Part shown: piece after piece, positions 52,156 through 61,255 of the stretch | Position numbering within the stretch: the stretch's first letter is position 1 | Layout of the letters: every line of letters begins with the position of its first letter | Assembly: GCA_934234215.1 (NCBI GenBank) | Contig: CAKQHB010000006.1 | Location: 51,997-115,996 of the forward strand | Source: an uncultured Cuneatibacter sp. | Lineage (GTDB): Bacteria > Bacillota > Clostridia > Lachnospirales > Lachnospiraceae | DNA length: 64,000 bases | Direction of reading: 5' to 3' | Program-made: the position numbers and the translations under genes | Notes under the pieces: model-generated | What the model was told of the DNA's origin: nothing | The model's database searches: none | Seen by the model: only the letters and a program-made list of their open reading frames with translations

Positions 52156-55011
52156 ATGAAAAAAGAAAAACCTGCGATCCGAAAAGAAGTTTCTTTTCGG
52201 GAATATATCCTCGTTTTTAAGTATTTTATGAAGCAGACGCGGTGCCCGCATGTCACCGGTTTTGTGAATCATCCGCTGCTTTCCGCAAATCTGAATGACA
52301 GCGAGATCGAAGCGCTGGCGCAATCTGCCAGAAAGCACGGCATGCTCGTCCAAAATGGCGATTCGTTTGAACTCGATCATACGATTGCGGCATTTTTGAA
52401 TCTGTGGGTGCACAGCACGCAGGTCGTAATGTTGAAAAAGCCGTCTTATGAGACGGACAAAGCCATCGCATTTGCGAGAGCGGACGACCTGTATCTGGCG
52501 GCAGTGCAGAGCATTTCCAGGGATCAGGTGACCCTGTTGGCGGATTCCGATCCGGAGATTTTATATGAATATCTGAGAAAAGACATTGAGAAAAAGGATG
52601 CAGATCGGAAGTTCAAATTAAAGACTGCAAACCGCACGCTGCAGGACAATGGACGGGATGTGCAGCTGCAGGTTCAGCCGGTGAACCGCATTTTTTTACA
52701 GTGCATTGAGAATCAAACCGGCAAAAAGGTGGAAGCGGATACACTGATCCACGTGGGAAAAGAAAATCTGGAAGAGATCCGGCTGAACGACCGGGGCGAG
52801 ATTGCAGATATTGACCGGAGAAAGAGCGATGGTCTGAAAAAGGTGGTTGTTGCTTATCTCAAACGGAATTGTCCCCAAGAGCCGCAAAATCCGAATTTAG
52901 ACAACCGAGATTCCAGAAAAAACGATCCGGAGTTTTATACCAAGTACAGCTTTGTCAATCTGACAAAGAGCGAGGAATTTCCGAAGGACTTTTTCGGACT
53001 GTTGAAAATGCAGTTTGTCAGCTTTTTCCGAAGCCTTACGGACTGGAAGAAGCTTCTGAAGCGTGTGCTGGGAATTCTGGTTCTGGCAGCGGCGGCGCTG
53101 GTGTGGAATTTGTATGCGCTGTGCTATCTGAATGATACGTTTGACATCAGCCGCAGAGCGGTGTTTGGAAAAGCGACGGCATATTTGCTGGCAGGAGTGG
53201 CAAACAGAGATTCGATTATAGGTCTGCCGCCGGTTGCGGAGTGGGTCAATACAATCTCGCTCACGGCGGGACTGTATTTTCTGGCGGCGATCGCCGTTCG
53301 AGCGCTGGTACAGGATCTGCTGCCGGGCAGAATCAAGAAGACATTTTTGCATTTTAAGACATTTCGCGCGGGGCTGAAAAATTACTGCGCGGCCGCACGC
53401 AAGCCGATGAGCGCTTATGTGTGGAGCGGACTGGCGATCGCGGCGGTGCTGAACATCCTGGTCTTTAACCCCTTTGCAGTCTGTCTGCTGGGCGTGATGC
53501 TGCTTCTTTCGTGCATGAAGCAGGAGGATGGCGGCATCGTTCCGCTTTTGATGATCGTAAGCTCCAGTCTGCGCTATCGGCGTGTCATGAAAGGAAAGGC
53601 GAAAGCGCCGCGTTTCGGGGAATATGAATTAAAGTTGTTTGGCCTGGGCATTGGATTGCTGATCTGCACGGTCTGCAATGCGGCGTTGTGGTTTGTTCTG
53701 AACTTTAATTTCTGGGTACGTCTTGTCATTATGGCTGCGCTGATTCTGTTTGCAGCAATCAAACAGGGCATCGTGAAGGTGAATAAGCCGACCGCCACTG
53801 CACTGATCGTTCTGTCGATCCTGGCGGTACAGCTCGCAATCGTTCTGAGCGGCGCTGCGATTCCGGTATTGGCGGACGATGGCGGATGGACGGAATCCGG
53901 CGGCACGATTGCCGGACTGATGCAAAATATGGGATGGGAGACAATCTTCGGATTCTCTCTGACATTGGCTGCTGCAGTGGCAGTGGGCTGTGTGACGTTT
54001 GGGTTTGGTGGCGCAGTTGTGGCAGGAGCCGCGTTGGCGACATTTGGCGGAGCCGCAGCAGGCGCAACCTTTACCGAGACAGGCAGAAAGGCTGCTTACG
54101 ACTTTATGTGGGGCAAATACAGCCCTTATGGCGGCAATTCCAGACTTGCCGGTGTGCTGAAGATGGGCGTGTCTTTCGTGCCGGTCTTTGGAAATGCCTT
54201 TGGTGTGATTACCGGTGTCCGGGACTGCTCTTATGATGTCCGGGAAGGCGACTGGGGTGCGCTGGCATTTGACAGCTTTGGACTGGTGATGGATGTTCAT
54301 GGACTTGCGGGAGACCTGAACAAGATGCTGTCGCATGCAGACGATGTGACGGAGCTGGCGGGCGAGCTGGGCAAAAATTCCGATGACATTGTGGAAACAG
54401 CAGGCGATCACGCGGAGGAGCTGGCAGGCGCTGCAGGTCGAAATGCAGACGATGTCTCTCTGGGATTTGTTTCGAAAAATGCAGATGACGCAGCAGAAGC
54501 AGCGGGCGGAAAGGTGAAAAATTATGTGCCGGGCGCAGGAGAAGAGACGAATGTGATCCGCGATGGCAGTCAGCTGATGGAGGATGGCAAGTTAAAGCCC
54601 AACGTGACGTATCAGACCGGAGAACACGAATACCTGTACAGCACAAATGAGCGCGGCAATATCTGCTGGGCAAGAACCGGTGACGGAGGTTTGCAGTTAA
54701 AGACTCATAAAGGTCGTCTGCATCACAATCCAAATTCCCCGGGAAAATTGCCGGGAGATCAGGCAGGTCATGTGATTGGCGACCGGTTCGGAGGCTCTCC
54801 GGAGCTGGATAATATCCTGTCACAGCTGGGCAAGACCAATCAGGGATCCTACAAGCAGCTGGAAAATCAGTGGGCGAAGGCTCTGGAAAACGGTCAAAAT
54901 GTGCAGGTAGACATTCGTACTTATTATCATCCGGACGGCGTTCGACCGAAATCTTATTATATTCGTTACTGGATCGACGGTGAGTTCTCATTTGTGAGAA
55001 TCGGCAATTAA
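52156..55011 (+). CDS. Polymorphic toxin with membrane-spanning region and DNA/RNA non-specific nuclease C-terminus
   Basis: 951 residues. Residues 1-300 are soluble. About eight hydrophobic helices follow (about 305-590), then a glycine-zipper/pretoxin-like region (about 590-690; GCVTFGFGGAVVAGAALATFG) and an Asp/Ala linker. The C-terminal ~150 residues match Endonuclea_NS_2: DQAGHVIGDRFGG has the catalytic His at 872, followed by NQGSYKQLEN (metal-binding Asn). This nuclease type is the C-terminus of B. subtilis YeeF. There is no LXG or signal peptide, so the export route is unclear. The immunity gene is next. Confidence 0.8.
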   Translation: MKKEKPAIRKEVSFREYILVFKYFMKQTRCPHVTGFVNHPLLSANLNDSEIEALAQSARKHGMLVQNGDSFELDHTIAAFLNLWVHSTQVVMLKKPSYETDKAIAFARADDLYLAAVQSISRDQVTLLADSDPEILYEYLRKDIEKKDADRKFKLKTANRTLQDNGRDVQLQVQPVNRIFLQCIENQTGKKVEADTLIHVGKENLEEIRLNDRGEIADIDRRKSDGLKKVVVAYLKRNCPQEPQNPNLDNRDSRKNDPEFYTKYSFVNLTKSEEFPKDFFGLLKMQFVSFFRSLTDWKKLLKRVLGILVLAAAALVWNLYALCYLNDTFDISRRAVFGKATAYLLAGVANRDSIIGLPPVAEWVNTISLTAGLYFLAAIAVRALVQDLLPGRIKKTFLHFKTFRAGLKNYCAAARKPMSAYVWSGLAIAAVLNILVFNPFAVCLLGVMLLLSCMKQEDGGIVPLLMIVSSSLRYRRVMKGKAKAPRFGEYELKLFGLGIGLLICTVCNAALWFVLNFNFWVRLVIMAALILFAAIKQGIVKVNKPTATALIVLSILAVQLAIVLSGAAIPVLADDGGWTESGGTIAGLMQNMGWETIFGFSLTLAAAVAVGCVTFGFGGAVVAGAALATFGGAAAGATFTETGRKAAYDFMWGKYSPYGGNSRLAGVLKMGVSFVPVFGNAFGVITGVRDCSYDVREGDWGALAFDSFGLVMDVHGLAGDLNKMLSHADDVTELAGELGKNSDDIVETAGDHAEELAGAAGRNADDVSLGFVSKNADDAAEAAGGKVKNYVPGAGEETNVIRDGSQLMEDGKLKPNVTYQTGEHEYLYSTNERGNICWARTGDGGLQLKTHKGRLHHNPNSPGKLPGDQAGHVIGDRFGGSPELDNILSQLGKTNQGSYKQLENQWAKALENGQNVQVDIRTYYHPDGVRPKSYYIRYWIDGEFSFVRIGN

Positions 55012-55023
55012 AGGAGGCATGCC

Positions 55024-55437
55024 ATGAAAACAGGATTTGAAGATACATTTATGGACATTCAGGCAGGGCTGATCGCACTGTGTATGGAAGTGACTGACGG
55101 GCAGGTCGAGAAAGTGTATGCCTACGCTTCAATTCAAAAAGACAGCCAGATGTTCAACGCTTTTTTTGAAAAAAGTGGAAAGCTCGTGACATTAAAGCAG
55201 ATGGGGATCACGCCGGACCTGGCAATGCAGTTTCTGGAAGTCGGAACGGAAGATCTGGACAAGATACGGGAGCTGTGCATCGAAAATGAGATGTCGGTTC
55301 CAACGGAAATGAAGATGTACTATGACGTAAAAAGCAACCAGTATCATGCGGACTATCGGTACGAAAACAATGGAGAGGATGCCGGGGAAGGGTTTCAGAA
55401 ATGGATCGAAGAGTTCAGAGCGAAAAGAGGGGAGTGA
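55024..55437 (+). CDS. YezG/DUF600-like immunity protein
   Basis: 137 residues, acidic, soluble. The architecture fits DUF600: a first strand-helix with VEKVYAYASIQKD, then MKMYYDVKSNQYHADYRYEN, the usual YD...Y...Y segment. It follows the toxin by 12 bp with AAGGAGG about 6 nt upstream. In B. subtilis YezG neutralises YeeF, whose nuclease domain is of the same type, so the pairing is expected. Assignment rests on pattern and synteny rather than alignment. Confidence 0.72.
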   Translation: MKTGFEDTFMDIQAGLIALCMEVTDGQVEKVYAYASIQKDSQMFNAFFEKSGKLVTLKQMGITPDLAMQFLEVGTEDLDKIRELCIENEMSVPTEMKMYYDVKSNQYHADYRYENNGEDAGEGFQKWIEEFRAKRGE

Positions 55438-55446
55438 GGAAGGCAA

Positions 55447-56256
55447 ATGCAAACATCACAAGACCGCTGGTTCCTGCTGGGCGACCTGCACGGAGATGCA
55501 GCGCCGATCGATCTATTTTACTGGGACAATCGTGACCGGTTAAATTTGGATGACGGAAACAATCACATCATTCTGCTGGGTGATGTGGGGGCAAATTTCG
55601 GGCTGAAAGGGCTGAGGGATCAGCGATTCAAAAAAGCACTTTCGCAGTATCCGTTCACATACATTTGTCTGCGGGGCAATCATGAATCTCGCGTACAAAA
55701 TGTTATAAATGGAAATCCCCGCGGCTGGAAGCAGGAGCACAAATATGGCGGCACGATCTACGTCGAGAAGAAATATCCGAAGATTGAGTACCTTTCCGAT
55801 GTACCTGCTGTGTATGAGTTTGCCGGATACAAAACGCTCTCGATTCCCGGCGCGTACAGTGTCGATAAGTGGTATCGCCTGAGTCACAAATGGACGTGGT
55901 TTGCGGACGAGCAGTTGACAGAGGAAGAGATGGAGCTGGGGCGTGTCCTGAAGAAAACAGAAGCGCCGTTTGATCTCGTAATCTCACATACCTGTCCGTG
56001 GTTTTATATGCCGACAGATCTCTTTCTGCCCGGGCTGGATCAGAGTACTGTGGACAACACGATGGAGCGGTATCTCGGAGAACTGGAGTACGATCTGGAT
56101 TACAAGAGATGGGCGTGGGGACATTATCACGCGGATCGGCTGTATCCGTGGGTGGATGGGAAAGAAAAACTCATGCTGTTCAACGAAAAGGTAGTGGATC
56201 TGAGGAAGTTCATGGAGATGAGGGAGACGGGAACGCTGAGAGAGATATTGGCGTGA
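55447..56256 (+). CDS. Calcineurin-like metallophosphoesterase
   Basis: 269 residues. The metal-binding motifs are in order: LLGDLHGD (DxH), LLGDVG, CLRGNHE and GHYHADR. This places it with the PP1/diadenosine-tetraphosphatase-like branch. It follows the immunity gene by 9 bp with a Gly-rich ribosome site, in the same direction. It may be a further component of the toxin locus (for example processing nucleic acid ends) or an unrelated phosphatase; I cannot tell. Confidence 0.88.
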   Translation: MQTSQDRWFLLGDLHGDAAPIDLFYWDNRDRLNLDDGNNHIILLGDVGANFGLKGLRDQRFKKALSQYPFTYICLRGNHESRVQNVINGNPRGWKQEHKYGGTIYVEKKYPKIEYLSDVPAVYEFAGYKTLSIPGAYSVDKWYRLSHKWTWFADEQLTEEEMELGRVLKKTEAPFDLVISHTCPWFYMPTDLFLPGLDQSTVDNTMERYLGELEYDLDYKRWAWGHYHADRLYPWVDGKEKLMLFNEKVVDLRKFMEMRETGTLREILA

Positions 56257-56319
56257 AAATGAATTGTTTTTGAATATAGTTTCAGAAGAACAGGATATTT
56301 TTGTAAAGAGGTAGATGTA

Positions 56320-56535
56320 ATGTTCTTTAAAAAGAAAAAGCCAGTATTATCATATGACAAAGAAAACAAGCGACCTGTTATTCGGTCGAGTATTTGTACA
56401 GGAGAGCAGGTAGCTGGTTTTAAGGATATTCACAGTGGTAAAATGGAAGAAGTTATGTTGATTAAGAGTCCTGCGGATGTAGAGGCTTTTAAGCAGAAAT
56501 ACGGAATAATAGAAGAAATTCTGAAGGAATACTGA
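56320..56535 (+). CDS. Small conserved hypothetical protein
   Basis: 71 residues, starting MFFKKKKPVLSYDKENKRPV. The pattern RSSICTGEQVAGFKDIHSGK followed by EVMLI matches a small family widespread in Clostridia, sometimes mislabelled aspartate dehydrogenase in annotations. AGAGGTAG lies about 8 nt before the ATG. Function unknown; it has one Cys and a beta-rich look. Confidence 0.72.
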   Translation: MFFKKKKPVLSYDKENKRPVIRSSICTGEQVAGFKDIHSGKMEEVMLIKSPADVEAFKQKYGIIEEILKEY

Positions 56536-56560
56536 GTGATGAAACGGGAGGAATCATGAA

Positions 56561-57271
56561 ATGGTAAAATCAGCGAATTTTGAAAAGTCTGCCGCAGCGG
56601 CAAATTATTTCGTAAATAATATTTTGGACAAGATCATCTATGTGGAGGAGAATGAGTCTCTGGAGGAAATGCTGCAGAAGAATCTTTCCAGTGGCAGAGC
56701 GAATGTTGGAAATGAGAGTGACAGATTGATTTCCGGAGCTTTTCTGGAGTGGTTTTTGAATGTTTTTCCGTATTTGTATTATGGTCTGATCGAAAGCCCG
56801 GAGGTGACGGCAAATATCACAGAGATCCTGTCAAATAGAATGTATGACTATTCCGCAGGCAGCGGCGCCTGCCGGCAGGAAATTGTGGGAATATTCGACA
56901 AAGATGTGTACGCAGTTGATTTCGATGTGTATCGCGAAGAAGCATTTGCAGATCTTTGTGGAAAATTGTCCGCGCGCAAAAAGGCGCTGGAGCCGGTTGC
57001 AGGTCTGCTTGATGAGTGCCGCAAGAAACTGGGAGATAAGCAGCGCTTTGAGATTGGCTCGATCGTGTGCAATTTTATGAACGTACTTCGGATGTTGATG
57101 CATGATGAAACAATCGTAGAGATTGTCAATGAGCTAGTGAAATTTATGCGGATCCAGGTGGCGGCTCGCACGGTTCCGGCAACGCAATTAGGATGTCTGG
57201 CAGAGGAAAGTGGAATGTCTGTTGGAGAGTATCTGGAGAAAATCGCGGAAGAAGAGGCCTGGGCAAAATAA
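56561..57271 (+). CDS. Hypothetical protein
   Basis: 236 residues, soluble, all-helical in appearance. No motif or family recognised. GGGAGG precedes the ATG by about 10 nt. The C-terminal tail (CLAEESGMSVGEYLEKIAEE) is a helix of a kind seen in phage and toxin-associated proteins. The neighbouring promoter-like TATACTGAGA lies at about 57312, so the next gene probably has its own start. Confidence 0.6.
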   Translation: MVKSANFEKSAAAANYFVNNILDKIIYVEENESLEEMLQKNLSSGRANVGNESDRLISGAFLEWFLNVFPYLYYGLIESPEVTANITEILSNRMYDYSAGSGACRQEIVGIFDKDVYAVDFDVYREEAFADLCGKLSARKKALEPVAGLLDECRKKLGDKQRFEIGSIVCNFMNVLRMLMHDETIVEIVNELVKFMRIQVAARTVPATQLGCLAEESGMSVGEYLEKIAEEEAWAK

Positions 57272-57376
57272 TTTGCGAAAACAGACCGACTATTTTCGGA
57301 CAGAGTATGGTATACTGAGAGAACTACACAAAACAGGGGAGTAGCGTGAAGCACTTCGGAATAGGAGAATTTACAC

Positions 57377-58261
57377 ATGAAAATTGCAGTACCTTTTGAA
57401 AACGGAGAGATTTTTTCTCACTTTGGAAAGACAAAGGCATTCAAAGTATATGACGTAGAAAACGGAAGCATCACTGGATGCGAATTGGTAGATGCAGCTG
57501 GCGAAGGTCACAGCGCACTGGCTGGACAGCTGGCAGAGATGGGCGTTCAGGCAGTAATCTGCGGTGGTATCGGAGCAGGCGCACAGTCCGCATTGACAGA
57601 AGCCGGAATTGAAATTTGCTCCGGTGCAGAGGGCGATGCAGACGAGGCAGTTGCAAGCTATCTGAAGGGTGAGCTGATTTCTGCCGGTGCAAATTGCGAC
57701 CATCATGAGGAGGGTCACAGCTGCGGAAATTGCGTAGAGAGCTGCGGCGATGAGGAGAACGAAGGGGAATCCTCCTGCGGTGGCAGTTGCGGAAGCTGCG
57801 GTGGCTGTGGAAGCCGCCAGCCTGCATTTGATGGACCGAATGTCGGAAAAATCTGCCGCACCCATTATCGCGGTACGTTTGATGATGGTACACAGTTTGA
57901 TTCCTCTTATGACCGTGGTGAGCCGCTGGAATTTGTGTGCGGCGCAGGACAGATGATCCTCGGCTTCGACAAGGCAGTTGCTGCCATGGAAGTCGGTCAG
58001 AAGGTTCAGGTACATCTGATGCCGGAGGAAGCTTACGGTGAGAAAAATCCGGAAGCGATCATCACACTGGAGATTGCAAGCCTGCCCGGTTCCGAAAACC
58101 TGACTGTCGGACAGCAGGTATACCTGACAAACCAGTTTGGACAGCAGTTCCCGGTAGTTGTGACTGAAAAGGACGAGAAGATGATCACGCTGGATGCCAA
58201 TCATGAAATGGCAGGAAAAGAGCTGAACTTCGAGATCGAGCTGGTGGAAGTGAAGGGCTGA
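57377..58261 (+). CDS. NifX/NifB-type cofactor-binding domain fused to an FKBP-type peptidyl-prolyl isomerase
   Basis: 294 residues. Residues 1-105 form the dinitrogenase iron-molybdenum-cofactor-binding fold (MKIAVPFENGEIFSHFGKTK, ICGGIGAGAQSALTEAGIE). Residues 110-150 are a His/Cys-rich linker with about ten Cys (HHEEGHSCGNCVESCG and GGSCGSCGGCG). The rest is a SlyD-like FKBP with an IF domain (HYRGTFDDGTQFDSSYDRGE, GFDKAVAAMEVGQK). Both SlyD and NifX-type proteins handle metals, so a metallochaperone-foldase is plausible. A terminator follows. Confidence 0.85.
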   Translation: MKIAVPFENGEIFSHFGKTKAFKVYDVENGSITGCELVDAAGEGHSALAGQLAEMGVQAVICGGIGAGAQSALTEAGIEICSGAEGDADEAVASYLKGELISAGANCDHHEEGHSCGNCVESCGDEENEGESSCGGSCGSCGGCGSRQPAFDGPNVGKICRTHYRGTFDDGTQFDSSYDRGEPLEFVCGAGQMILGFDKAVAAMEVGQKVQVHLMPEEAYGEKNPEAIITLEIASLPGSENLTVGQQVYLTNQFGQQFPVVVTEKDEKMITLDANHEMAGKELNFEIELVEVKG

Positions 58262-58282
58262 GAAAAAGAATAAAGTAGAGGG

Positions 58283-58315
58283 CGGCACTCCTGTTGCAAG
58301 GGGTGTCGTTTTTTT
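58283..58315 (+). terminator. Intrinsic terminator after the NifX-FKBP gene
   Basis: CGGCACTCC (58283-58291) pairs with GGGGTGTCG (58300-58308) with one G-U, followed by a run of seven T. Confidence 0.85.
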
Positions 58316-58560
58316 GTACAAAAAAGGAGATGGCGCTAACCATCCCCGACTCTGATAAATCAGAGGGACCTTGTCGGTCAAAATATTTCGTATAACAAAC
58401 AAGAATTTGTATGCTTGCGGATAAGCCATATGGTATACTAAATAGTAACAAAATAGTCAACCCAAGGAGCAAAGGATTCTAAGCAACCACGTGCCTACTC
58501 CCCTTCGGGAACCCAGCTTTCATCCGTTACAAGTTGACTGTAGTTAATAATAGCATAATT
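58316..58560. other. Structured intergenic region of unknown nature
   Basis: Three short hairpins in a row: GATGG/CCATC (58329-58344), CTCTGA-TAAA-TCAGAG (58350-58365), GACC/GGTC (58367-58379). Further right AGTCAAC (58456-58462) is repeated inverted as GTTGACT (58533-58539). It could be an end of a lost IS200/IS605-like element or a regulatory leader. The rest, to 58880, is AT-rich with no frame I can support. Confidence 0.4.
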
Positions 58561-58885
58561 CAATAGGATGTCAAGATTTCGAAGTGAATGGCACAATATT
58601 TATGTGAGAAAAAGGTGTTGTGTATTGAAAAGTCAATAATATGTATTGTTATGTGATATTTGGAGAGGGCGATTAGAAGTGAAATTATAGGAAGGAAATC
58701 AGCGGGGCTTTTGTCATCAATACTGGCAGGAAAAGAAGGAGCTGTTGAAGGAGAGATGTGGAATCGGGTGGAAGAGTCCAGAGGAGTTGAATCCGAAGGT
58801 TCGATTTGATTAAGTTTAGGATAAAGAAAAAATGATACAGGATGAGCGAAAATAATAAGAATTATGTGAAAGTGAGGCGATGAGT

Positions 58886-59890
58886 ATGCTAACGAACACA
58901 CCAGAGTATCTCTCTGTTATTGAAAATATCAAGCAAGAGATTAAAGTTGCACAATATCGTGCAACAATTCATGCGAATTCGGATTTACTACTTCTTTATT
59001 ATGATATTGGAGCAGTCATTAATGAATACAAAATGTGGGGAAACAAATTTATTGATAATCTTTCCTATGATATTCAGATAGCTTTTCCGGAGAGAAAAGG
59101 GTTTTCTGTCCGGAATCTGAGATATATGGCGAAGTTTGCTGCCCGTTTTTCTGATAGAAAAATTGTGCAAGAGGTGCTTGCACAAATTACATGGTATCAT
59201 AATATTGCTTTGATGGATAAGGTCAAAACTGCGGAAGAGCATATCTGGTATGCAAATGCAACTGTGCAGAACGGTTGGTCTAGAAATGTTCTTGTCCATC
59301 AGATTGAAAGCAAATTATATCAGCGACAGGTTATAGCGAATAAGGTCACAAATTTTGAACATCGTCTGCCGTCGCCACAGAGTGAACTTGCAATGCAGAC
59401 AATGAAAGATCCCTATGTGTTTGATTTTATTCCATTTCGGGAAGATATGCTTGAACGGGATATTGAGCAGGCACTAGTTCGAGATGTCACGAAACTTCTT
59501 TTGGAACTGGGAACAGGCTTCGCATTTTTAGGAAATCAGTACCATTTGAATGTAGGTGGTGATGATTTTTATATTGATTTACTGTTTTATAATTTAAATC
59601 TGCGTTGCTATGTGGTTATTGAACTGAAAACTGGTGATTTTAAGCCAGAGTATGCCGGGCAGCTGAACTTTTATCTGTCTGCGGTGGATGGTATTTTGAA
59701 GAAAGAGCAGGACAATCCTTCTATTGGGTTGCTTTTATGTAAAAGCAAAAATAATGTGGTTGCAGAATACTCTCTCAAAGATATTTCAAAGCCAATTGGT
59801 GTGAGCGAATACAAAATAACCAGCAGTTTGCCAGATGATTTGGAAAAACAATTGCCGTCAGTCGAAGATATTCAGAAACGGATTAAATAA
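58886..59890 (+). CDS. YhcG/DUF1016-type PD-(D/E)XK nuclease domain protein
   Basis: 334 residues. The N-terminal DUF1016 helical part (LLLLYYDIGAVINEY, GFSVRNLRYMAKF) is followed by the nuclease domain (FAFLGNQYHLNVGGDDFYID, then VVIELKTGDFKP, with D and ExK residues). This matches YhcG-type proteins, often found with type I restriction loci or in defence islands. No restriction or methylase genes are nearby, so it is an orphan. The ATG at 58886 is preferred because GAGG lies 8 nt upstream; the ATG at 58880 is too close. Confidence 0.88.
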   Translation: MLTNTPEYLSVIENIKQEIKVAQYRATIHANSDLLLLYYDIGAVINEYKMWGNKFIDNLSYDIQIAFPERKGFSVRNLRYMAKFAARFSDRKIVQEVLAQITWYHNIALMDKVKTAEEHIWYANATVQNGWSRNVLVHQIESKLYQRQVIANKVTNFEHRLPSPQSELAMQTMKDPYVFDFIPFREDMLERDIEQALVRDVTKLLLELGTGFAFLGNQYHLNVGGDDFYIDLLFYNLNLRCYVVIELKTGDFKPEYAGQLNFYLSAVDGILKKEQDNPSIGLLLCKSKNNVVAEYSLKDISKPIGVSEYKITSSLPDDLEKQLPSVEDIQKRIK

Positions 59891-59974
59891 ATGAGGTAAA
59901 ATTTGTAAAACAGTGTTAGAATTTCATTAACTTTATATCACGGTATAATATACTTGCTTTCGGAGGAATGCAAT

Positions 59975-60455
59975 ATGAATTTGCTATTTAGATTTTTACT
60001 TACTGGGACAGAGATAGGGAATTAAGAACAGAGTGCGTTCATTTTTTCTTGGGTAAAAAAATTGTGTGCAAGGATGCGGCAATACGAAATTTTGCTGCAA
60101 GTCTTGGAGGAGAAATACTTCAATTCGCAATGGAAGGTGTTGAGAGCGGGTTATATAAACGTGAACCGTATAAAAGACTATGGATATGGGGAATTCCAAG
60201 TGTTATAAAGTTTAAATGCAAACTAAAGAATATACATGAGCACAGTCGAACGGCTGTTATTGCGGAAGCGGTGAAATATATTATTATTAAACAGATATTA
60301 AATTGTCCATATGAGTTTGATTTTACAGGAATGACGATGGGGCAGTACCACCAGAAGACATTATTAGCATAGAGGAAATCAAGGATTTTATTAAACTTCA
60401 AGAGAAGTATGAAGATGATGGATTTTATGATGAACTAAAAATGCAGGCAAACTAA
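59975..60455 (+). pseudogene. Frameshifted gene remnant
   Basis: Two linked frames read as one broken protein: YWDRDRELRTECVHFFLGKK, then FAASLGGEILQFAMEGVES and later YEFDFTGM (stop at 60372), then, in another frame, GAVPPEDIISIEEIKDFIKL and KYEDDGFYDELKMQAN to 60455. An in-frame stop lies upstream near 59985. AT-rich. I do not recognise the family. Confidence 0.4.
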
Positions 60456-60482
60456 AGTACAATAATGGGAATGGGAGTAATT

Positions 60483-60803
60483 ATGAATCAGAATACAATC
60501 GAACGAATCCGGAAATTTACTGAAGACCGCGACTGGGATCAGTTTCATTCCCCTGCGAATCTGGCAAAGTCTATTGTGATTGAAGCGGCGGAATTGCTGG
60601 AATGTTTCCAGTGGTCGGATGAAGAATTTGACTTGCAGCATGTGAAGGAAGAGCTTGCGGATGTCATGGTGTACAGTCAGAATCTGTTGGACAAGCTGGG
60701 GCTGGATGCGGATGAAATTGTGAATATGAAGATGACGCAGAATGAGAAGAAATACCCGGTGGAAAAGGCGAAGGGGAATGCGAAGAAGTACGATGAGCTG
60801 TAA
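60483..60803 (+). CDS. MazG-like nucleotide pyrophosphohydrolase
   Basis: 106 residues, all-alpha, of the MazG/YpjD kind. The metal-binding residues are in IVIEAAELLECFQW (ExxE) and ELADVMVYS (ExxD). The enzyme would hydrolyse non-canonical nucleoside triphosphates to monophosphate. The ATG at 60483 has GGGAG 5 nt upstream; a frame six codons longer lacks this. Cytosolic house-cleaning function. Confidence 0.88.
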   Translation: MNQNTIERIRKFTEDRDWDQFHSPANLAKSIVIEAAELLECFQWSDEEFDLQHVKEELADVMVYSQNLLDKLGLDADEIVNMKMTQNEKKYPVEKAKGNAKKYDEL

Positions 60804-60908
60804 AGCGATTTAGACATAAAAAAGAAACGAGCATCCTTTTCGAGTCCGAGGACTGTACTCAGTAACAAAACCCATTTCTTGGATTTATGATATTCGATAG
60901 AGAGAAAC

Positions 60909-61253
60909 GTGTCAAGTAAAAAAACGTCTTTTCGATCAGATAGATATCAATTTACAGTTGTAATGCCAAACTTGAATTACAATGCATTACAGAGTGGCAC
61001 TCAAGGTGGCACTCAAGATGGCACTCAAGATGATTTGTCAATGAAAATTAAAAGCTTAATTCAAAAAGATAATAAAATTAGTACAGAGAAAATGTCAATG
61101 GTATTAGGCACCAGTATAAGAACTATAAAACGTCGGATTAAAGAAATGCAGGATGTTTGCTTTGTCGGACATGGCTTTCATGGACACTGGGAAATTACAG
61201 AGAGAGAGAAGACAGAGCAAGAAAGCTCTGTGGAACCGATTTACAGGAGATAA
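60909..61253 (+). pseudogene. C-terminal remnant of an AlbA_2/ATP-binding HTH regulator
   Basis: 114 open codons starting at a GTG. RYQFTVVMPNLNYN and then the HTH (ISTEKMSMVLGTSIRTIKRR) ending VGHGFHGHWEIT are the last ~110 residues of AlbA_2/HATPase-type helix-turn-helix regulators. The catalytic N-terminal part is gone. A short in-frame repeat encodes GTQGGTQDGTQD. Probably a remnant, unless another start and partner exist. Confidence 0.55.
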
Positions 61254-61255
61254 CC

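Noticed and set aside
58185..58472. 95-codon minus-strand frame (MLLGLTILLLFSIP...)
   Set aside because: It spans a terminator and three hairpins. A similar peptide string may recur in genomes because the DNA element recurs, not because it is translated.
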